A DNA stretch of 64,000 nt from the NCBI GenBank assembly GCA_963763015.1, contig CAVXML010000002.1:1-64000 (forward strand), in the 5' to 3' direction. This document shows, one piece after another, positions 44,050-53,852 of the stretch. The stretch is from Fodinibacter sp963763015. GTDB taxonomy: Bacteria; Actinomycetota; Actinomycetes; Actinomycetales; Dermatophilaceae. The notes under the pieces were generated by a model. It saw only the letters and a list, made by a program, of their open reading frames with translations, did no database searches and was not told the DNA's origin. The position numbers and the translations under genes were made by a program. Positions within the stretch are counted from its first letter, which is position 1. Each line of letters starts with the position of its first letter.

Positions 44050-45890
44050 CCGTCGCTGCCGTGGGTCGAGTCGGTGGTCGATGAGCGGTGGTCGTCGCCT
44101 TCCGAGCTCGACCGCGACACGATGTGCTCGGTGTCGACCGTCTCGTCGTCCGCGGCAGCCGTGAGGTCTGAGTCGTCCTCGTCCGGTTCGAGCGGCGCCG
44201 CAGTGGATGCGAAGGAGCGGCGAGCGGCCTTGACCCCGGCCGCGATCGAGTGCCAGACGTGGTCGGGGCCGAGGTCGTCGAGCATCCCGGACCGGGTCAG
44301 GACGTCGCGTACGTTGCCGAACACCCGCACGAGGTGGAGGTCGACGTCGATCTTTCGGAGGTGGGCGAGCAGGCTGGAGATCCGCTCGGCCGTCGTGGTG
44401 TCCATCTGGTTCGTGGCCTCGAGGTCGAGCACGACGGCGTGCAGGCCGGCCCGCCCGCGTGCCAGGACCTCGATACGCCGGAGGACGGATGTCGCGTTGG
44501 CCCAGAACAGGGGCGCGTCGGGGCGCAGCACCAGCACGCCGGGGTACGTGCGGCGAGTGGGGTCGTTGGCAACAGCGCCCCACGCCGCCTTCTCGCCGGC
44601 GACCCGCCCCATCTCGTCGATGCCCACCTGCGTGGACCGGTAGACGAGGCCGAGCAGGGACTGGGCGATCGCGACCAGGAGGCCGTTCAGCGGACCGAGC
44701 GCCAGGACCCCGGTGAAGGCGACGCCCGCGGCCACCGCATCGTTGCGGCGCACCTGGGCATACCGCCGGAAGGCGCTCGGCTGCACGAGGCCCCACACGG
44801 CATGGATGACGATGGCGGCGAGCACCGTCCGAGGCAGGTCGGCGAGCAGTCCGGCGGCGAGCATGACGAACAGCAGGATGACGACGGCCGCTGCCACCCC
44901 GCTGACCTGGGTGACCGCTCCGGCGCGGGCGTTGGCGGCCGTCTTCGACAGCGACCCCCCGACCGCCATGCCTCCGAACAGGCCAGACGCGACGTTGGCG
45001 GCCCCGTGGGCGACGAACTCCCGGTCGTCGGCGCCGGGGTCGAAGCGCCCGGGTGGGGAGAACGTCCGAGCAGCCGCGAGTCCTTCGGCGATGCCCACGG
45101 CAGCCAGGGCGAGGCCGCCGGTGACGATGGTGCTCCACAGCGAGAGGTCGACGATGGGGACGGACGGCACGACGAGGCCGTTCGGCACGGTCCCCACGAC
45201 CACCACCCCCTTGGACGCGAGGTCGAGCCGGGAGGAGACGACGATCGCGGCCGCCAGCGTCACGAGGGACCACGGAATCCGCGGCGCCAGCCGTGACCCA
45301 CCGAAGAGCACGACCAGGGATGCCACCCCCACGGCGAGGGTCAGCCCGTGGATGTCCGGCACCCCGCGGACGATCTCGAGGAGGCGCTCGAGGATGCCAC
45401 CGGATGGAGTGCTGAGCCCGGCGAGGGGCGGCACCTCGCCGACGACGATGAGGACGACCAGTCCCGCGACGAAACCCGTGACGATCGGCTCGCTCAGGAA
45501 CTGCGCCACCCAGCCCACGCGGAGCAGCCCCGCCGCCAGAAGGGCCACACCGGCGGTGATGGCGAGCACCGAGGTCAGCTGGACGGCCAGCTCGGGGTCA
45601 CCACCCGACAGGCCACCGACGAGCGAGCCGGAGAGCACGGAGACGGTCGACACCGGCCCGACGAAGAGCAGGCGTGACGAGCCGAACAGGGCATAGGCGA
45701 GGAGGGCGGGCGGCAGGGTGTACAGGCCGACCTGAACCGGAACGCCCGCCACTGCCGCGTAGCCCAAGGACTGGGGGACGGCCAGCGCGGCGACGAGCAG
45801 ACCGGCAAGAAGGTCGGCCGGCAGGTGCCGTCCGCTGTAGATGCGCAGCAGCCGGAGGCCGATCGGGAGGCCTGGCCGCGGCAGCTGCAT
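44028..45890 (-). CDS. SulP-family anion transporter with STAS domain
   Basis: 620 residues from ATG 45890. The N-terminal SulP signature 'LPADLLAGLLVAALAVPQSL' then 'GYAAVAGVPVQVGLYTLPPA' is followed by about twelve spans, with 'GLFGGMAVGGSLSKTAANAR' as the conserved core loop. The cytoplasmic STAS domain (about residues 435-545) has 'LVLRPDAPLFWANA', 'AVVLDLEATNQMDTTTAERI' and 'GMLDDLGPDHVWHS'. A disordered acidic tail ends the protein. These carry sulfate, bicarbonate or other anions, often with sodium or protons. The start is divergent from the SDR gene. Confidence 0.93.
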   Translation of the reverse strand: MQLPRPGLPIGLRLLRIYSGRHLPADLLAGLLVAALAVPQSLGYAAVAGVPVQVGLYTLPPALLAYALFGSSRLLFVGPVSTVSVLSGSLVGGLSGGDPELAVQLTSVLAITAGVALLAAGLLRVGWVAQFLSEPIVTGFVAGLVVLIVVGEVPPLAGLSTPSGGILERLLEIVRGVPDIHGLTLAVGVASLVVLFGGSRLAPRIPWSLVTLAAAIVVSSRLDLASKGVVVVGTVPNGLVVPSVPIVDLSLWSTIVTGGLALAAVGIAEGLAAARTFSPPGRFDPGADDREFVAHGAANVASGLFGGMAVGGSLSKTAANARAGAVTQVSGVAAAVVILLFVMLAAGLLADLPRTVLAAIVIHAVWGLVQPSAFRRYAQVRRNDAVAAGVAFTGVLALGPLNGLLVAIAQSLLGLVYRSTQVGIDEMGRVAGEKAAWGAVANDPTRRTYPGVLVLRPDAPLFWANATSVLRRIEVLARGRAGLHAVVLDLEATNQMDTTTAERISSLLAHLRKIDVDLHLVRVFGNVRDVLTRSGMLDDLGPDHVWHSIAAGVKAARRSFASTAAPLEPDEDDSDLTAAADDETVDTEHIVSRSSSEGDDHRSSTTDSTHGSDGQGKSTT

Positions 45891-46129
45891 CCGGACAGTC
45901 TCCTCCCGTGTCCTGCCTCGCGCCTGCGCTTCGGGCGACCCCGCGGCCCAGCGGCTGCCGGGAGCGTGGAGCACGGGCCCCCAGGTCGGGAGGGAGGCCA
46001 ACGGCATCCGGGTGAATGTGACCTGCATCCGCTCCGGGTGCCGACGGTCATGCGCGGTCCTACTGTGGACGTGGAGCTGCGGGGGCACTCCGGTCTCGCG
46101 GCTCCACCACAGCGAGGGCTGGAGGAGCC

Positions 46130-46969
46130 ATGCATCGCACCTACGTCGTCACCGGTACAGGGTCCGGGATAGGCCGAGCCACGGCGAGCCTGCTCCGCAG
46201 CCGGGGGGCGCGGGTCATCGGCATCGACGTGACGTGCGCGGAGGTGCGTGCCGACCTCTCGACCCCGGACGGGCGGGTCGCGGCCGTCGACGGCGCCCTC
46301 ATCGAGTCCGGCGGGCACGTCGACGGCGTGGTCGCGAACGCCGGCCTCTCCACGCCGTCGGCGGCGACCGTGGCCGTGAACTACTTCGGTGCCGTGGCGC
46401 TCCTGGAGGGGCTGCGGCCGGCGCTGCTGACCTCACGGGCACCGCGGGCGGTGGTCACCTCGTCGATGGCCACGGTGATGCCCGTCGACCCGGACCTCGT
46501 GGAGGCGTGCCTGGCCGACGACGAGGAGCTCGCGCTGGGGATCGCCGGGCAGCTGGCCGGTGACCCGGCCACCGCCGGCCTGATCTATCCGTCCAGCAAG
46601 CGCGCGCTGTCGCGGTGGGTGCGCCGGGAGTCGGCGTCGAAGCGGTGGGCCGGGTGCTGCATCCCGCTCAACGCGGTGGCTCCGGGCATCGTCGAGACGC
46701 CGATGGTCGCCCAGCTTCTCGCGACGCCGGAGAGTGAGGCGGCGGTGGACGCCCTCGTGCCGATGCCACTGAACGGGCACCTCCAGGCGCGCCAGGTTGC
46801 GTCGCTGCTCGCGTGGCTGGTCTCCGAGGAGAACACGCACGTGTGCGGGCAGACGATCTACATCGACGGCGGGTCGGACGTGGCGTTGCGCGGCGACGAC
46901 GTCTGGTCGTGGAACGACCGCAAAGGGTCCGTCGCCGCGGTCCCGACGCCCGAGCCAGTGGCCGGGTGA
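46130..46969 (+). CDS. Short-chain dehydrogenase/reductase
   Basis: 279 residues from ATG 46130, behind GGAGG. The cofactor motif 'VVTGTGSGIGRATASLL' (about 6-22), 'VANAGLS' (NAG), the active-site 'AVVTSSMATV' (Ser) and 'YPSSKRALSRWVRRES' (YxxxK) are all present. The C-terminal 'QTIYIDGGSDVAL' completes the family. It resembles 3-alpha-hydroxysteroid-dehydrogenase-like SDRs, with the truncated middle typical of that group. The substrate is unknown. It stands alone. Confidence 0.9.
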   Translation: MHRTYVVTGTGSGIGRATASLLRSRGARVIGIDVTCAEVRADLSTPDGRVAAVDGALIESGGHVDGVVANAGLSTPSAATVAVNYFGAVALLEGLRPALLTSRAPRAVVTSSMATVMPVDPDLVEACLADDEELALGIAGQLAGDPATAGLIYPSSKRALSRWVRRESASKRWAGCCIPLNAVAPGIVETPMVAQLLATPESEAAVDALVPMPLNGHLQARQVASLLAWLVSEENTHVCGQTIYIDGGSDVALRGDDVWSWNDRKGSVAAVPTPEPVAG

Positions 46970-47108
46970 TGCCGGAGGTGGTGGCGGCCGCGTCCGGTGG
47001 GTGAGGGGCGCCGCCGAGCCGCTGCCTGTGGACGGTCGGGTGGCGGTTTCCGCCGGATTGGCTAGCGTTTTCGTCCGGAGCCGACGAGGGGCGGCTGGGA
47101 AGGGACGC

Positions 47109-47700
47109 ATGGGACGAGCTGTCTTGGGGATGCCGCTCGCTGCCGGCACGCTGCTCGCGGCGCTCGTGCTCGGGGGGTGCCAGGCGGAGGGCGCGCCGGG
47201 CGGGCGGACGGCCACGTCGGCGTCGGCGAGTCCCACGGGGGCGTCGCCGAGCGCGTCGGTCACGAAGGCGTCGCCGTCGCCGACGTCGTCGACCGCGGTC
47301 CCGGCGGCGGCCCGCGAGAAGTCAGAAGCCGGAGCCGAGGCGTTCGTCCGCTTCTTCATGCTTCAAGCGGCTTCTGCTTGGACGATCTCCCGAGCCCACG
47401 CTGATCGAGGTGCACTCCTCGAGGGATTGCGTCGCCTGTCAAGACCTGGCCCGTGTCGCCAGGGAACTGCAGGCGAAAAGGGAGCGGTATGACCGAGCCC
47501 CAGTGACGGTCGAGAGGATTGCCACCCTTCGCCGAGGTGAGAATCAGTACGCATTCGACGTCAATTTGACGGAGAACGACGTGAACGTTGTTTCTCAGTC
47601 GGGCGCAATAGTGGAATCGTATCCAGCGCGGCCCATAGCGAGAGCCATTGCTGTGACTTGGGAGGAGGGGCGTTGGCTGCTTGCTGGCATTGGCGAGTAA
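47109..47700 (+). pseudogene. DUF6318-like lipoprotein, one frame break
   Basis: ATG 47109 begins 'MGRAVLGMPLAAGTLLAAL' to 'VLGGCQ', a lipoprotein signal. A Ser/Thr/Ala/Pro linker follows ('SASASPTGASPSASVTKASP'), then 'AGAEAFVRFF'. The C-terminal domain ('HSSRDCVACQDLARVARELQ', 'RIATLRRGENQYAFDVNLTE', 'AIAVTWEEGRWLLAGIGE') continues in another frame, so a shift lies near 47365-47395. The pattern FVRFF ... CxxC ... W is that of DUF6318 cell-envelope lipoproteins. The next gene starts immediately, probably in the same operon. Confidence 0.7.
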
Positions 47701-48595
47701 TCGCGATGGCCGTTGCTGTGGTTGCGATGCCAAGCCAACAAGGCACCGCGATCGAACCCAGTCGCGGCCCATGGGGCGGGACTGCTCAAGGAGATGGCGT
47801 CCGCATCAATGTGTTGGCCGAGCAGTTGCGGTCTCTCCGGGACGAATGGCAAACGCAGCAACTGAGTGGACAAGGGCCATGGTTGGAATATCGCCGCCAC
47901 GTCGATATGCGGGCCGAGGCTCCCTGGGAGCCAGGACGACGACTTGCTGTGCGGTCGGTCCTTCATCTTTTGCTCGACAACTAGCGCATCGATCGGACCC
48001 GGGCCAGCGATGGACGTCCATCGACGGGAGGTAGATGCGAGCGGTGAACCGATCACTGGCTCGGCCGGCAGCTGGGAGACCATCGGAACCACTTGTCTTC
48101 CGGGAATGGTTCCTGGGGTCGGGCCGCAACTCACCCTGGAGTATGATCCGCGAGGCCTTCCACGACACGGACTTCTCCGTCCCCACCGTGAACATCCAGC
48201 CCGAGGGCGACGTCACCCTGGTGAACCTTCCGACCTACTTCGAGGTGCAGTTCCCGGAGGCCGGCTTCGGCCCCGAAGAGGTGGACACCCCGGACCCGAG
48301 CCGGCTGCTCGGTCATCGCATCGAGGTGCGCCCGTTGCTCAAGTCGGTCACCTACCACCTCGGTGACCAGACCATCGGCCCGACGACGTCCCTCGGAGGC
48401 CCGCACCCGACGGGCGACATCCGGGCGACCTACCGGCAGCCCGGCACCCATGAGGTTCGCGCCGACGTCGTCTACACGGGCCAGTTCCGCGTCGGCGGCA
48501 GCGAGTGGTTCGACATCCCCGGTGAGGTCGACCTCCAGGGCGCCCCCGTCACCCTCACCGTTCGCGAGGCGAAGTCCCGGCTCTACACCGGCTGA
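47701..48595 (+). pseudogene. Envelope-associated actinobacterial protein following DUF6318, two apparent frameshifts
   Basis: Three consecutive frames each carry conserved stretches. First 'GDGVRINVLAEQLRSLRDEW' and 'LEYRRHVDMRAEAPWEPG'; then, after a shift near 47930, 'DDDLLCGRSFIFCSTTSASI', 'EVDASGEPITGSAGSWETIG' and 'TTCLPG'; then, after one extra T at 48142, 'MIREAFHDTDFSVPTVNIQP', 'EGDVTLVNLPTYFEVQFPEA' and 'REAKSRLYTG' to the stop. This is a known companion type of DUF6318 genes in actinobacteria, with no established role. The 5' end before the first fragment is unclear because the signal peptide region overlaps the preceding stop. Confidence 0.6.
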
Positions 48596-48745
48596 GCGCA
48601 GTGGTCGGGTCGCACCTCGTCCACAGCCGTCGACCGGATGCCGGCTCCTCCACAGCTTCTGCGCCACGGGGCGTCGCCTGCGCCCTTCTGTCGGTTGACC
48701 GGCCTACTGTCGGTCGCACGAGATGAACCCCTGAGAGGAGGAGCG

Positions 48746-49462
48746 GTGGAGGTGACCCGGGCCCTGTCGGCGGGGCGGCGCCTGCTTCGCGAGCACGGCC
48801 TCGACGACTGGACGATCGTCGCCGACCGGGCCAAGACCAGAGCCGGCGTCTGCCGCTTCGGCCGGCGGCAGATCGGTATCAGCGCCCCCCTCACCACCCT
48901 CCACGCCGAGGAGGAGGTGCTCGACACCATCCTCCACGAGATCGCCCACGCCCTCGTCGGCCCCCACCACGGCCACGACACCGTGTGGCGCGCCAAGGCC
49001 CGCGAGATCGGCTGCACCGGCGAGCGCTGCGTGTCCTCCGACTCCCCGCGAGTGCCCGGCGTCTGGACGGGCCGGTGTCCCGCCGGTCACGAGAAGTCCC
49101 GACACCGTGCCCCCACTCGGCTCATGTCGTGCGGTGAGTGTGCACGGCGGTTCGACCCGCGCCACCTCTTCACGTGGACATATCGCGGTCGACCGGCCAC
49201 CCTCCCCGCCTCGTATGCGGCGCAGCTCGCGGCGCTCTCCTCGGTGCGCCGGGCGGCGAACGGTCCGCGTCCCGCGATCCGGGTGGGCGACCTGGTCGAG
49301 GTCGCATCACCCGGCCCCTGGCAGGGACTGGGAGGGGAGGTGGAGCTCGTGGGCGCCGTGCGCTGCCAGGTCAGGGTGGGCGACGAGCTCGTCAGCCTGC
49401 CGTTGGATGCCGTCCACGTGGTTCCCGCCTTCGCGGCTCGCCGCACCGGGCGGCAGCCCTGA
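48746..49462 (+). CDS. SprT-like zinc metalloprotease-domain protein
   Basis: 238 residues from GTG 48746, preceded by GAGAGGAGGAGC. The metal site is 'LDTILHEIAHALVGPHHGHD' (HExxH near residue 65), followed by 'TVWRAKAREIGC', where a third ligand is expected in the short stretch after the helix. A zinc-ribbon-like portion has 'GRCPAGHEKSRHRAPTRLM' and 'SCGECARRFDP'. A small beta-barrel, 'IRVGDLVEVASPGPWQGLGG', ends the protein. SprT-domain proteins resemble the DNA-protein crosslink protease SPRTN; the role in bacteria is not well defined. Confidence 0.85.
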   Translation: MEVTRALSAGRRLLREHGLDDWTIVADRAKTRAGVCRFGRRQIGISAPLTTLHAEEEVLDTILHEIAHALVGPHHGHDTVWRAKAREIGCTGERCVSSDSPRVPGVWTGRCPAGHEKSRHRAPTRLMSCGECARRFDPRHLFTWTYRGRPATLPASYAAQLAALSSVRRAANGPRPAIRVGDLVEVASPGPWQGLGGEVELVGAVRCQVRVGDELVSLPLDAVHVVPAFAARRTGRQP

Positions 49463-49637
49463 GCCGTCGCGGTCGACGAGCAGGGCCGGCGCCGTGCCAG
49501 AAGGCGCCGAAGCCTCACCGGCCGGTGCGGACCTCACCCCACCGAGTACCAAGTCGCTCGGACCGCGCCGCGCTGGGTGAGCACCCTCACGTCACATCCG
49601 GTGCGGGGCACCGGTTCCGCGCCACGACAATGGAAGG

Positions 49638-50570
49638 GTGAGTGAACGCTTCGCCCAGGGAGGCGCCACCGGGTCGGACGCCTCCTCCACCGTGGGTCCC
49701 TCCGGTGGCTTCGGCCGGTGGCAGCCTCCCACGGAGCGGGTGGACCGCGCCTTCGTCCTCGCCGGTGGGGGAGCGACCGGCATCGCCTGGGAGGCCGGCA
49801 TCATCATCGGCCTGCGCGACTGTGGCATCGACGTCAGGGACGCCGACACGATGATCGGGACCTCAGCGGGGTCCATGGTCGCCGCTCACCTGCGGGTGGG
49901 CACCGACGAGGGCAACGCCTTCGCACGCATCCAGCAGGGCGCTCCGCTCGCGAGCTATGGCCGGCTCGGCCCATCCGACGCCAGCCGCTACCTGCGGGCC
50001 CAGCTGGCCCTCGACCCACGCCAGGGACGCTCGGTCGTCACGCGCGCGGCGCTCGAGGCCCGGACTTCGTCGGAGGAGGAGTGGCTCGAGGCCATCGGGC
50101 TCGGTCTGGTCGGCAAGCCATGGCCCGAAGGGCGCCTGTTCATCACGGCGGTCGAGGCCGTGACCGGCACCTCTGTGGTCTTCGACAACGACAGCGCGGT
50201 GCCGCTGGACCGCGCCGTGGCCGCCAGCTGCGCCGTGCCCGGGGTCTTCCCGGCCGTGGACATCGGTGGCCGCCGCTACGTGGACGGCGGCATGCGGAGC
50301 ATCGCCAACATCGACCTCGCGAGGGGCCACCGCCGGGTGCTCGCGCTGGCGCCGTACCCCGTCGGCCCCAAGCTTCGAGAGCATCCCTACGTGCAGCTGC
50401 GGTCGTTGCGGCCGCGGGCGAAGACGTCCCTCGTGGTCCCCGACGCCAAGGACCTCTGGGCGATGGGGACCAACCCGCTCGACATGAGCCGCGGCGCCGG
50501 CACCTTCGACACCGCCCGGACCCACGGGCAGCGCATCGCCGACCGGGTCGGCGACATCTGGGCCGACTGA
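49638..50570 (+). CDS. Patatin-like phospholipase family protein
   Basis: 310 residues, start at GTG 49638. The N-terminal oxyanion motif 'FVLAGGGATGIAWEAGIIIG' (GGGxxG), the nucleophile 'MIGTSAGSMV' (GxSxG, Ser about residue 75) and the catalytic Asp in 'RYVDGGMRSIAN' (about residue 216) form the Ser-Asp dyad. Patatin-type enzymes hydrolyse acyl groups from lipids; substrate and location here are unknown, and no signal peptide is visible. It precedes the ornithine aminotransferase gene. Confidence 0.93.
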   Translation: MSERFAQGGATGSDASSTVGPSGGFGRWQPPTERVDRAFVLAGGGATGIAWEAGIIIGLRDCGIDVRDADTMIGTSAGSMVAAHLRVGTDEGNAFARIQQGAPLASYGRLGPSDASRYLRAQLALDPRQGRSVVTRAALEARTSSEEEWLEAIGLGLVGKPWPEGRLFITAVEAVTGTSVVFDNDSAVPLDRAVAASCAVPGVFPAVDIGGRRYVDGGMRSIANIDLARGHRRVLALAPYPVGPKLREHPYVQLRSLRPRAKTSLVVPDAKDLWAMGTNPLDMSRGAGTFDTARTHGQRIADRVGDIWAD

Positions 50571-50690
50571 GGCGCCGACAACCCAAGGACGGACCGGCAT
50601 CCCGAGGCGTGAGCATGCACCGAGCGCAACGGGGCGCCGGCGGCCCATCACCGAACCGCCGGCTCGATACGCTCGGCCAAGGAGGTGACG

Positions 50691-51941
50691 ATGACGTCAC
50701 AGGAGCACCGCCCCGCGACCGGCCGCACCATCGCCCACATCGAGCAGGTCGAGCGGTATGCCGCGCACAACTACCACCCCCTGCCGGTGGTGCTGAGCCA
50801 CGGCGAGGGGGCGTGGGTGACCGACGTCGAGGGCAACCGCTACCTCGACTGCCTCGCCGGGTACTCGGCACTGAACTTCGGTCACGGTCACCCCCGACTC
50901 GTGGCCCGCGCCCAGGAGCAGCTGGCCCGCCTGACCCTGACCAGCCGAGCCTTCTACAACGACCAGCTGGGTCCGTTCTCCCAGGCTCTCGCCGAGCTGA
51001 CCGGCAAGGACATGATCCTCCCGATGAACACCGGGGCCGAGGCCGTGGAGACGGCCCTCAAGGTGTCGCGAAAATGGGGGTACCGGGTGAAAGGGGTCCC
51101 CGAGGGGGCCGCCAGCATCGTGGTGATGGAGGGCAACTTCCACGGCCGCACGACGACCATCGTGAGCTTCTCCGATGACAAGGTCGCCCGTGACGAGTAC
51201 GGCCCCTACACACCGGGATTCCGCACCGTGACCTTCGGCGACGCGGACGCGCTCAGGTCCGCGGTGGACGACACCACCGTGGCCGTCCTCCTCGAGCCGG
51301 TGCAGGGGGAGGGAGGGGTCGTCATCCCGCCCGAGGGGTACCTGCGCGACGTGCGGGCGATCTGCGACGAGGCGGGCGTGCTGATGGTGGCCGATGAGAT
51401 CCAGTCCGGCCTGGCCCGCACCGGCCGAACGTTCGCCTGCGACCACGAGGACGTCGTTCCTGACATGTACGTGCTGGGCAAGGCGCTGGGCGGCGGGCTG
51501 TACCCCGTCTCGGCGATCGCGGCGAACCGTGAGGTCCTCGAGGTGATCACCCCGGGGTCGCACGGCTCCACCTTCGGGGGCAACCCGCTGGCCGCGGCGG
51601 TCGGCCACGAGGTCGTGACGATGCTGGCCGAGGGGGAGCTCCAGCGCCGCGCCGCCCACCTCGGCACCGTCCTCGAGGAACGGTTGACCCCCCTCGTTCG
51701 TGAGGGCGTCGGCGAGGGCCGGGGCCTGCGTGCGATCAGGGTGCGCGGCCTGTGGGCGGGCCTGGACATCGAGCCGGGCGGGCCGAGCGGCCGAGAGCTG
51801 TCAGAGCGTCTGATGACCCGCGGCATCCTCGCGAAGGACACCCACGGGTCGACCCTTCGCGTCGCGCCCCCGATCGTCATCACCGAGGACGAGATCGACC
51901 TGCTCGTCCGCGCCGTCACCGACGCCCTCGCCCCGGAGTGA
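50691..51941 (+). CDS. rocD: Ornithine aminotransferase
   Basis: 416 residues from ATG 50691, which has GGAGG at ideal spacing. This class-III PLP aminotransferase shows 'DVEGNRYLDCLAGYSALNFG' near the N-terminus, 'NTGAEAVETALKVSRKWGY', 'NFHGRTTTIVSFSDD', 'LEPVQGEGGVVIPPEGYL', 'ADEIQSGLARTG' and the PLP lysine in 'VLGKALGGGLYPVSA' (about residue 263). The FNxGAEAVETA and GRT segments are characteristic of ornithine-oxo-acid transaminase, which converts ornithine to glutamate semialdehyde. It is a lone catabolic gene, convergent with the downstream hydrolase. Confidence 0.92.
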   Translation: MTSQEHRPATGRTIAHIEQVERYAAHNYHPLPVVLSHGEGAWVTDVEGNRYLDCLAGYSALNFGHGHPRLVARAQEQLARLTLTSRAFYNDQLGPFSQALAELTGKDMILPMNTGAEAVETALKVSRKWGYRVKGVPEGAASIVVMEGNFHGRTTTIVSFSDDKVARDEYGPYTPGFRTVTFGDADALRSAVDDTTVAVLLEPVQGEGGVVIPPEGYLRDVRAICDEAGVLMVADEIQSGLARTGRTFACDHEDVVPDMYVLGKALGGGLYPVSAIAANREVLEVITPGSHGSTFGGNPLAAAVGHEVVTMLAEGELQRRAAHLGTVLEERLTPLVREGVGEGRGLRAIRVRGLWAGLDIEPGGPSGRELSERLMTRGILAKDTHGSTLRVAPPIVITEDEIDLLVRAVTDALAPE

Positions 51942-51951
51942 ACACCTTGGG

Positions 51952-52968
51952 TCAGGAGGCGTCGGCGTCGAGGAGGTCGGCCTCCAGCTCCCGCACGGCC
52001 TCGGCGTCGAGCTGCTCGTCGGTCTCGGCCTGACGCTGCGGATCTCCCGCCCAGCCCGGCACCCCTGCCCCTGACCGCTCCTCGTGGACGCGGGCGGCGT
52101 TCCGGGCGATCGCCTCGACGATCTCGGCCCGCCGCGGCCCCGGGAGGTCGTGCGCCATGTCGGGGAACATGAGCAGCCGGGCGCCGGGCACCGCCCGTGC
52201 CGTGGCGATGCCGCCGCTCGGCAGCACCAGCCGGTCCTGCAGGCCGTGGATCACCAGGGTGGGCACACGCACCTCGGCGAGAGGGGGGGTGCGGTCGGGG
52301 CTGGCCTGGATCGCGAGGAGCTGCCGGATCGTGCCGAGCGGGTTGACGTTTCGCGAGATGGCGGAGCGCACCATGCCGCGGATCTCCTCGGCGTCGAAGT
52401 GCGGTCCGGCGATCAGCCGGAACCCCGCCACTCCGAGGCGCTCGGCCTCGGCGGGGTCCTCCGGACGCGGGGTGGTCATCGACAGCGCCATCGTGGGCAG
52501 CAGCCTCGGCGACACCGTGCCGTGCCTGCGGTTGCCGGTGTTCGACATGATCGAGCAGAGGCTGAGCACCCGCTCCGGGTGGTCGATGGTCAGCTGCTGC
52601 GCGATCATCCCGCCCATCGAGACGCCGACGACGTGCGCGGCGGCGACGTCGAGGTGGTCCAGGAGGGCCACGGCATCCGCCGCCATGTCGGAGATGAGGT
52701 AGTCGGACTGGGCGTAGCGGCGGTGCGCGAACGCCTTGAACAGGGCGGCCCGGGTCGGCGCCGGCCCGTCCGTCTTCGTCGACAGCCCGATGTCACGGTT
52801 GTCCATCCGGATGACTCGGAACCCGCTGTCGGCGAGGCCCTCCACGAGGTCCGTCGGCCACGCGACGAGCTGGGCGCCGAGGCCCATGACGAGCAGCATC
52901 GGCTCGCCGTCCTGCGGCCCGTCCAGCTCGTACTCGATCGTCACGTCCCCGAGCTGCGCACTGGTCAT
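51952..52968 (-). CDS. Alpha/beta hydrolase
   Basis: 338 residues from ATG 52968. The oxyanion and core features are 'MLLVMGLGAQLVAWP', 'FRVIRMDNRDIGLS', the nucleophile 'VVGVSMGGMIAQQLTIDHPE' (GxSxG), the acid in 'LVIHGLQDRLVLP' and the His in 'PDMAHDLPGPRR'. The family is broad (esterases, lactonases, haloperoxidase-like). The C-terminus is an acidic tail ('EAVRELEADLLDADAS'). Divergent from the small membrane-protein pair. Confidence 0.92.
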   Translation of the reverse strand: MTSAQLGDVTIEYELDGPQDGEPMLLVMGLGAQLVAWPTDLVEGLADSGFRVIRMDNRDIGLSTKTDGPAPTRAALFKAFAHRRYAQSDYLISDMAADAVALLDHLDVAAAHVVGVSMGGMIAQQLTIDHPERVLSLCSIMSNTGNRRHGTVSPRLLPTMALSMTTPRPEDPAEAERLGVAGFRLIAGPHFDAEEIRGMVRSAISRNVNPLGTIRQLLAIQASPDRTPPLAEVRVPTLVIHGLQDRLVLPSGGIATARAVPGARLLMFPDMAHDLPGPRRAEIVEAIARNAARVHEERSGAGVPGWAGDPQRQAETDEQLDAEAVRELEADLLDADAS

Positions 52969-53035
52969 GGGTGAAGTCTCGCACCACCGCCGAGGCCCGC
53001 GCCGGCAGGTCCCGGGGCCCGGTTAGGGTGAGCGC

Positions 53036-53398
53036 GTGATCGCCCCCCTGACGTATGCCGTCGTGGGCCTGGCGACCGTGCTGTTCGCCGTCGCGGTCTA
53101 CTACGCCGCGAAGGACAGGCTCGTGGACGACCGCCTCCTCGCCCTCGCGGGGCTGCTGGAGCTCGGGCTGCTGGTCCAGCTCGTGAGCGGCCTCCTCGGC
53201 ATCGGCCACATCGAGGACCCGACCGAGAAGGCCACCTTCGTCGCCTACCTGGTCACGCTGCCGCTGGTCCCGGTCGGTACCGCCCTCCTGACGATCAAGG
53301 AGAAGTCGCGGTGGGCCATGGGGTCGCTCGCGGTGGCGGCCTTCGCGGTGGCCGTGATGACGGCCCGGCTCCAGCAGATCTGGAACTTCTATGGCTGA
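53036..53398 (+). CDS. Small membrane protein
   Basis: 120 residues from GTG 53036. Four hydrophobic helices: 'TYAVVGLATVLFAVAVYYA', 'LLALAGLLELGLLVQLVSG', 'FVAYLVTLPLVPVGTALLT' and 'WAMGSLAVAAFAVAVMTARL'. No named family. It overlaps the next gene by 8 bp, so the two are co-translated and probably form a complex. Confidence 0.8.
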   Translation: MIAPLTYAVVGLATVLFAVAVYYAAKDRLVDDRLLALAGLLELGLLVQLVSGLLGIGHIEDPTEKATFVAYLVTLPLVPVGTALLTIKEKSRWAMGSLAVAAFAVAVMTARLQQIWNFYG

Positions 53399-53852
53399 CC
53401 CGGCTGCGGCGCCCGGTCGGGCCCCGGCTGAGGGCCGCGAGGCCCGCCGGGCCCTCGGGGGGCCGGGGGTCGTGCTCGTCGTGGTGTACGCGGTGCTCGC
53501 CCTGGCCGCCACGGGTCGGTCGGTGCTCCAGATCACGAGCTACTTCGAGCAGGCGCCCCTGGCCTACACGCTGTCGGCCGTCGCGGCGCTCGTCTACCTC
53601 CTGGCGACGTGGTGCCTCGCGAAGGGCGGACGCTGGGTGCGGGTCGGGGTGGTCGCGTGCACCATCGAGCTCGTCGGCGTGCTCGTGGTCGGTGTCGCGT
53701 CCTACCTCGCTCCGGACGCGTTCCCCGACCAGACGGTCTGGTCGCACTTCGGCCAGGGGTACGCGTTCGTGCCACTCGTGCTGCCCGTTCTCGGGCTGCT
53801 GTGGTTCCGCCGCGTGGACCGCCTGGCCGCGGCGGGCGAGCCCGCCCCCTAG
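53391..53852 (+). CDS. Small membrane protein
   Basis: 153 residues from ATG 53391, overlapping the preceding gene. A soluble N-terminal stretch rich in Ala/Pro/Gly (residues 1-25) is followed by four spans: 'VVLVVVYAVLALAATGRSVL', 'AYTLSAVAALVYLLATWCLA', 'VVACTIELVGVLVVGVASYL' and 'YAFVPLVLPVLGLLWFRRVD'. The pair with the upstream protein is a common two-gene arrangement in actinobacteria with no established role. It overlaps the end of the convergent Ddn-like gene by 4 bp. Confidence 0.82.
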   Translation: MADPAAAPGRAPAEGREARRALGGPGVVLVVVYAVLALAATGRSVLQITSYFEQAPLAYTLSAVAALVYLLATWCLAKGGRWVRVGVVACTIELVGVLVVGVASYLAPDAFPDQTVWSHFGQGYAFVPLVLPVLGLLWFRRVDRLAAAGEPAP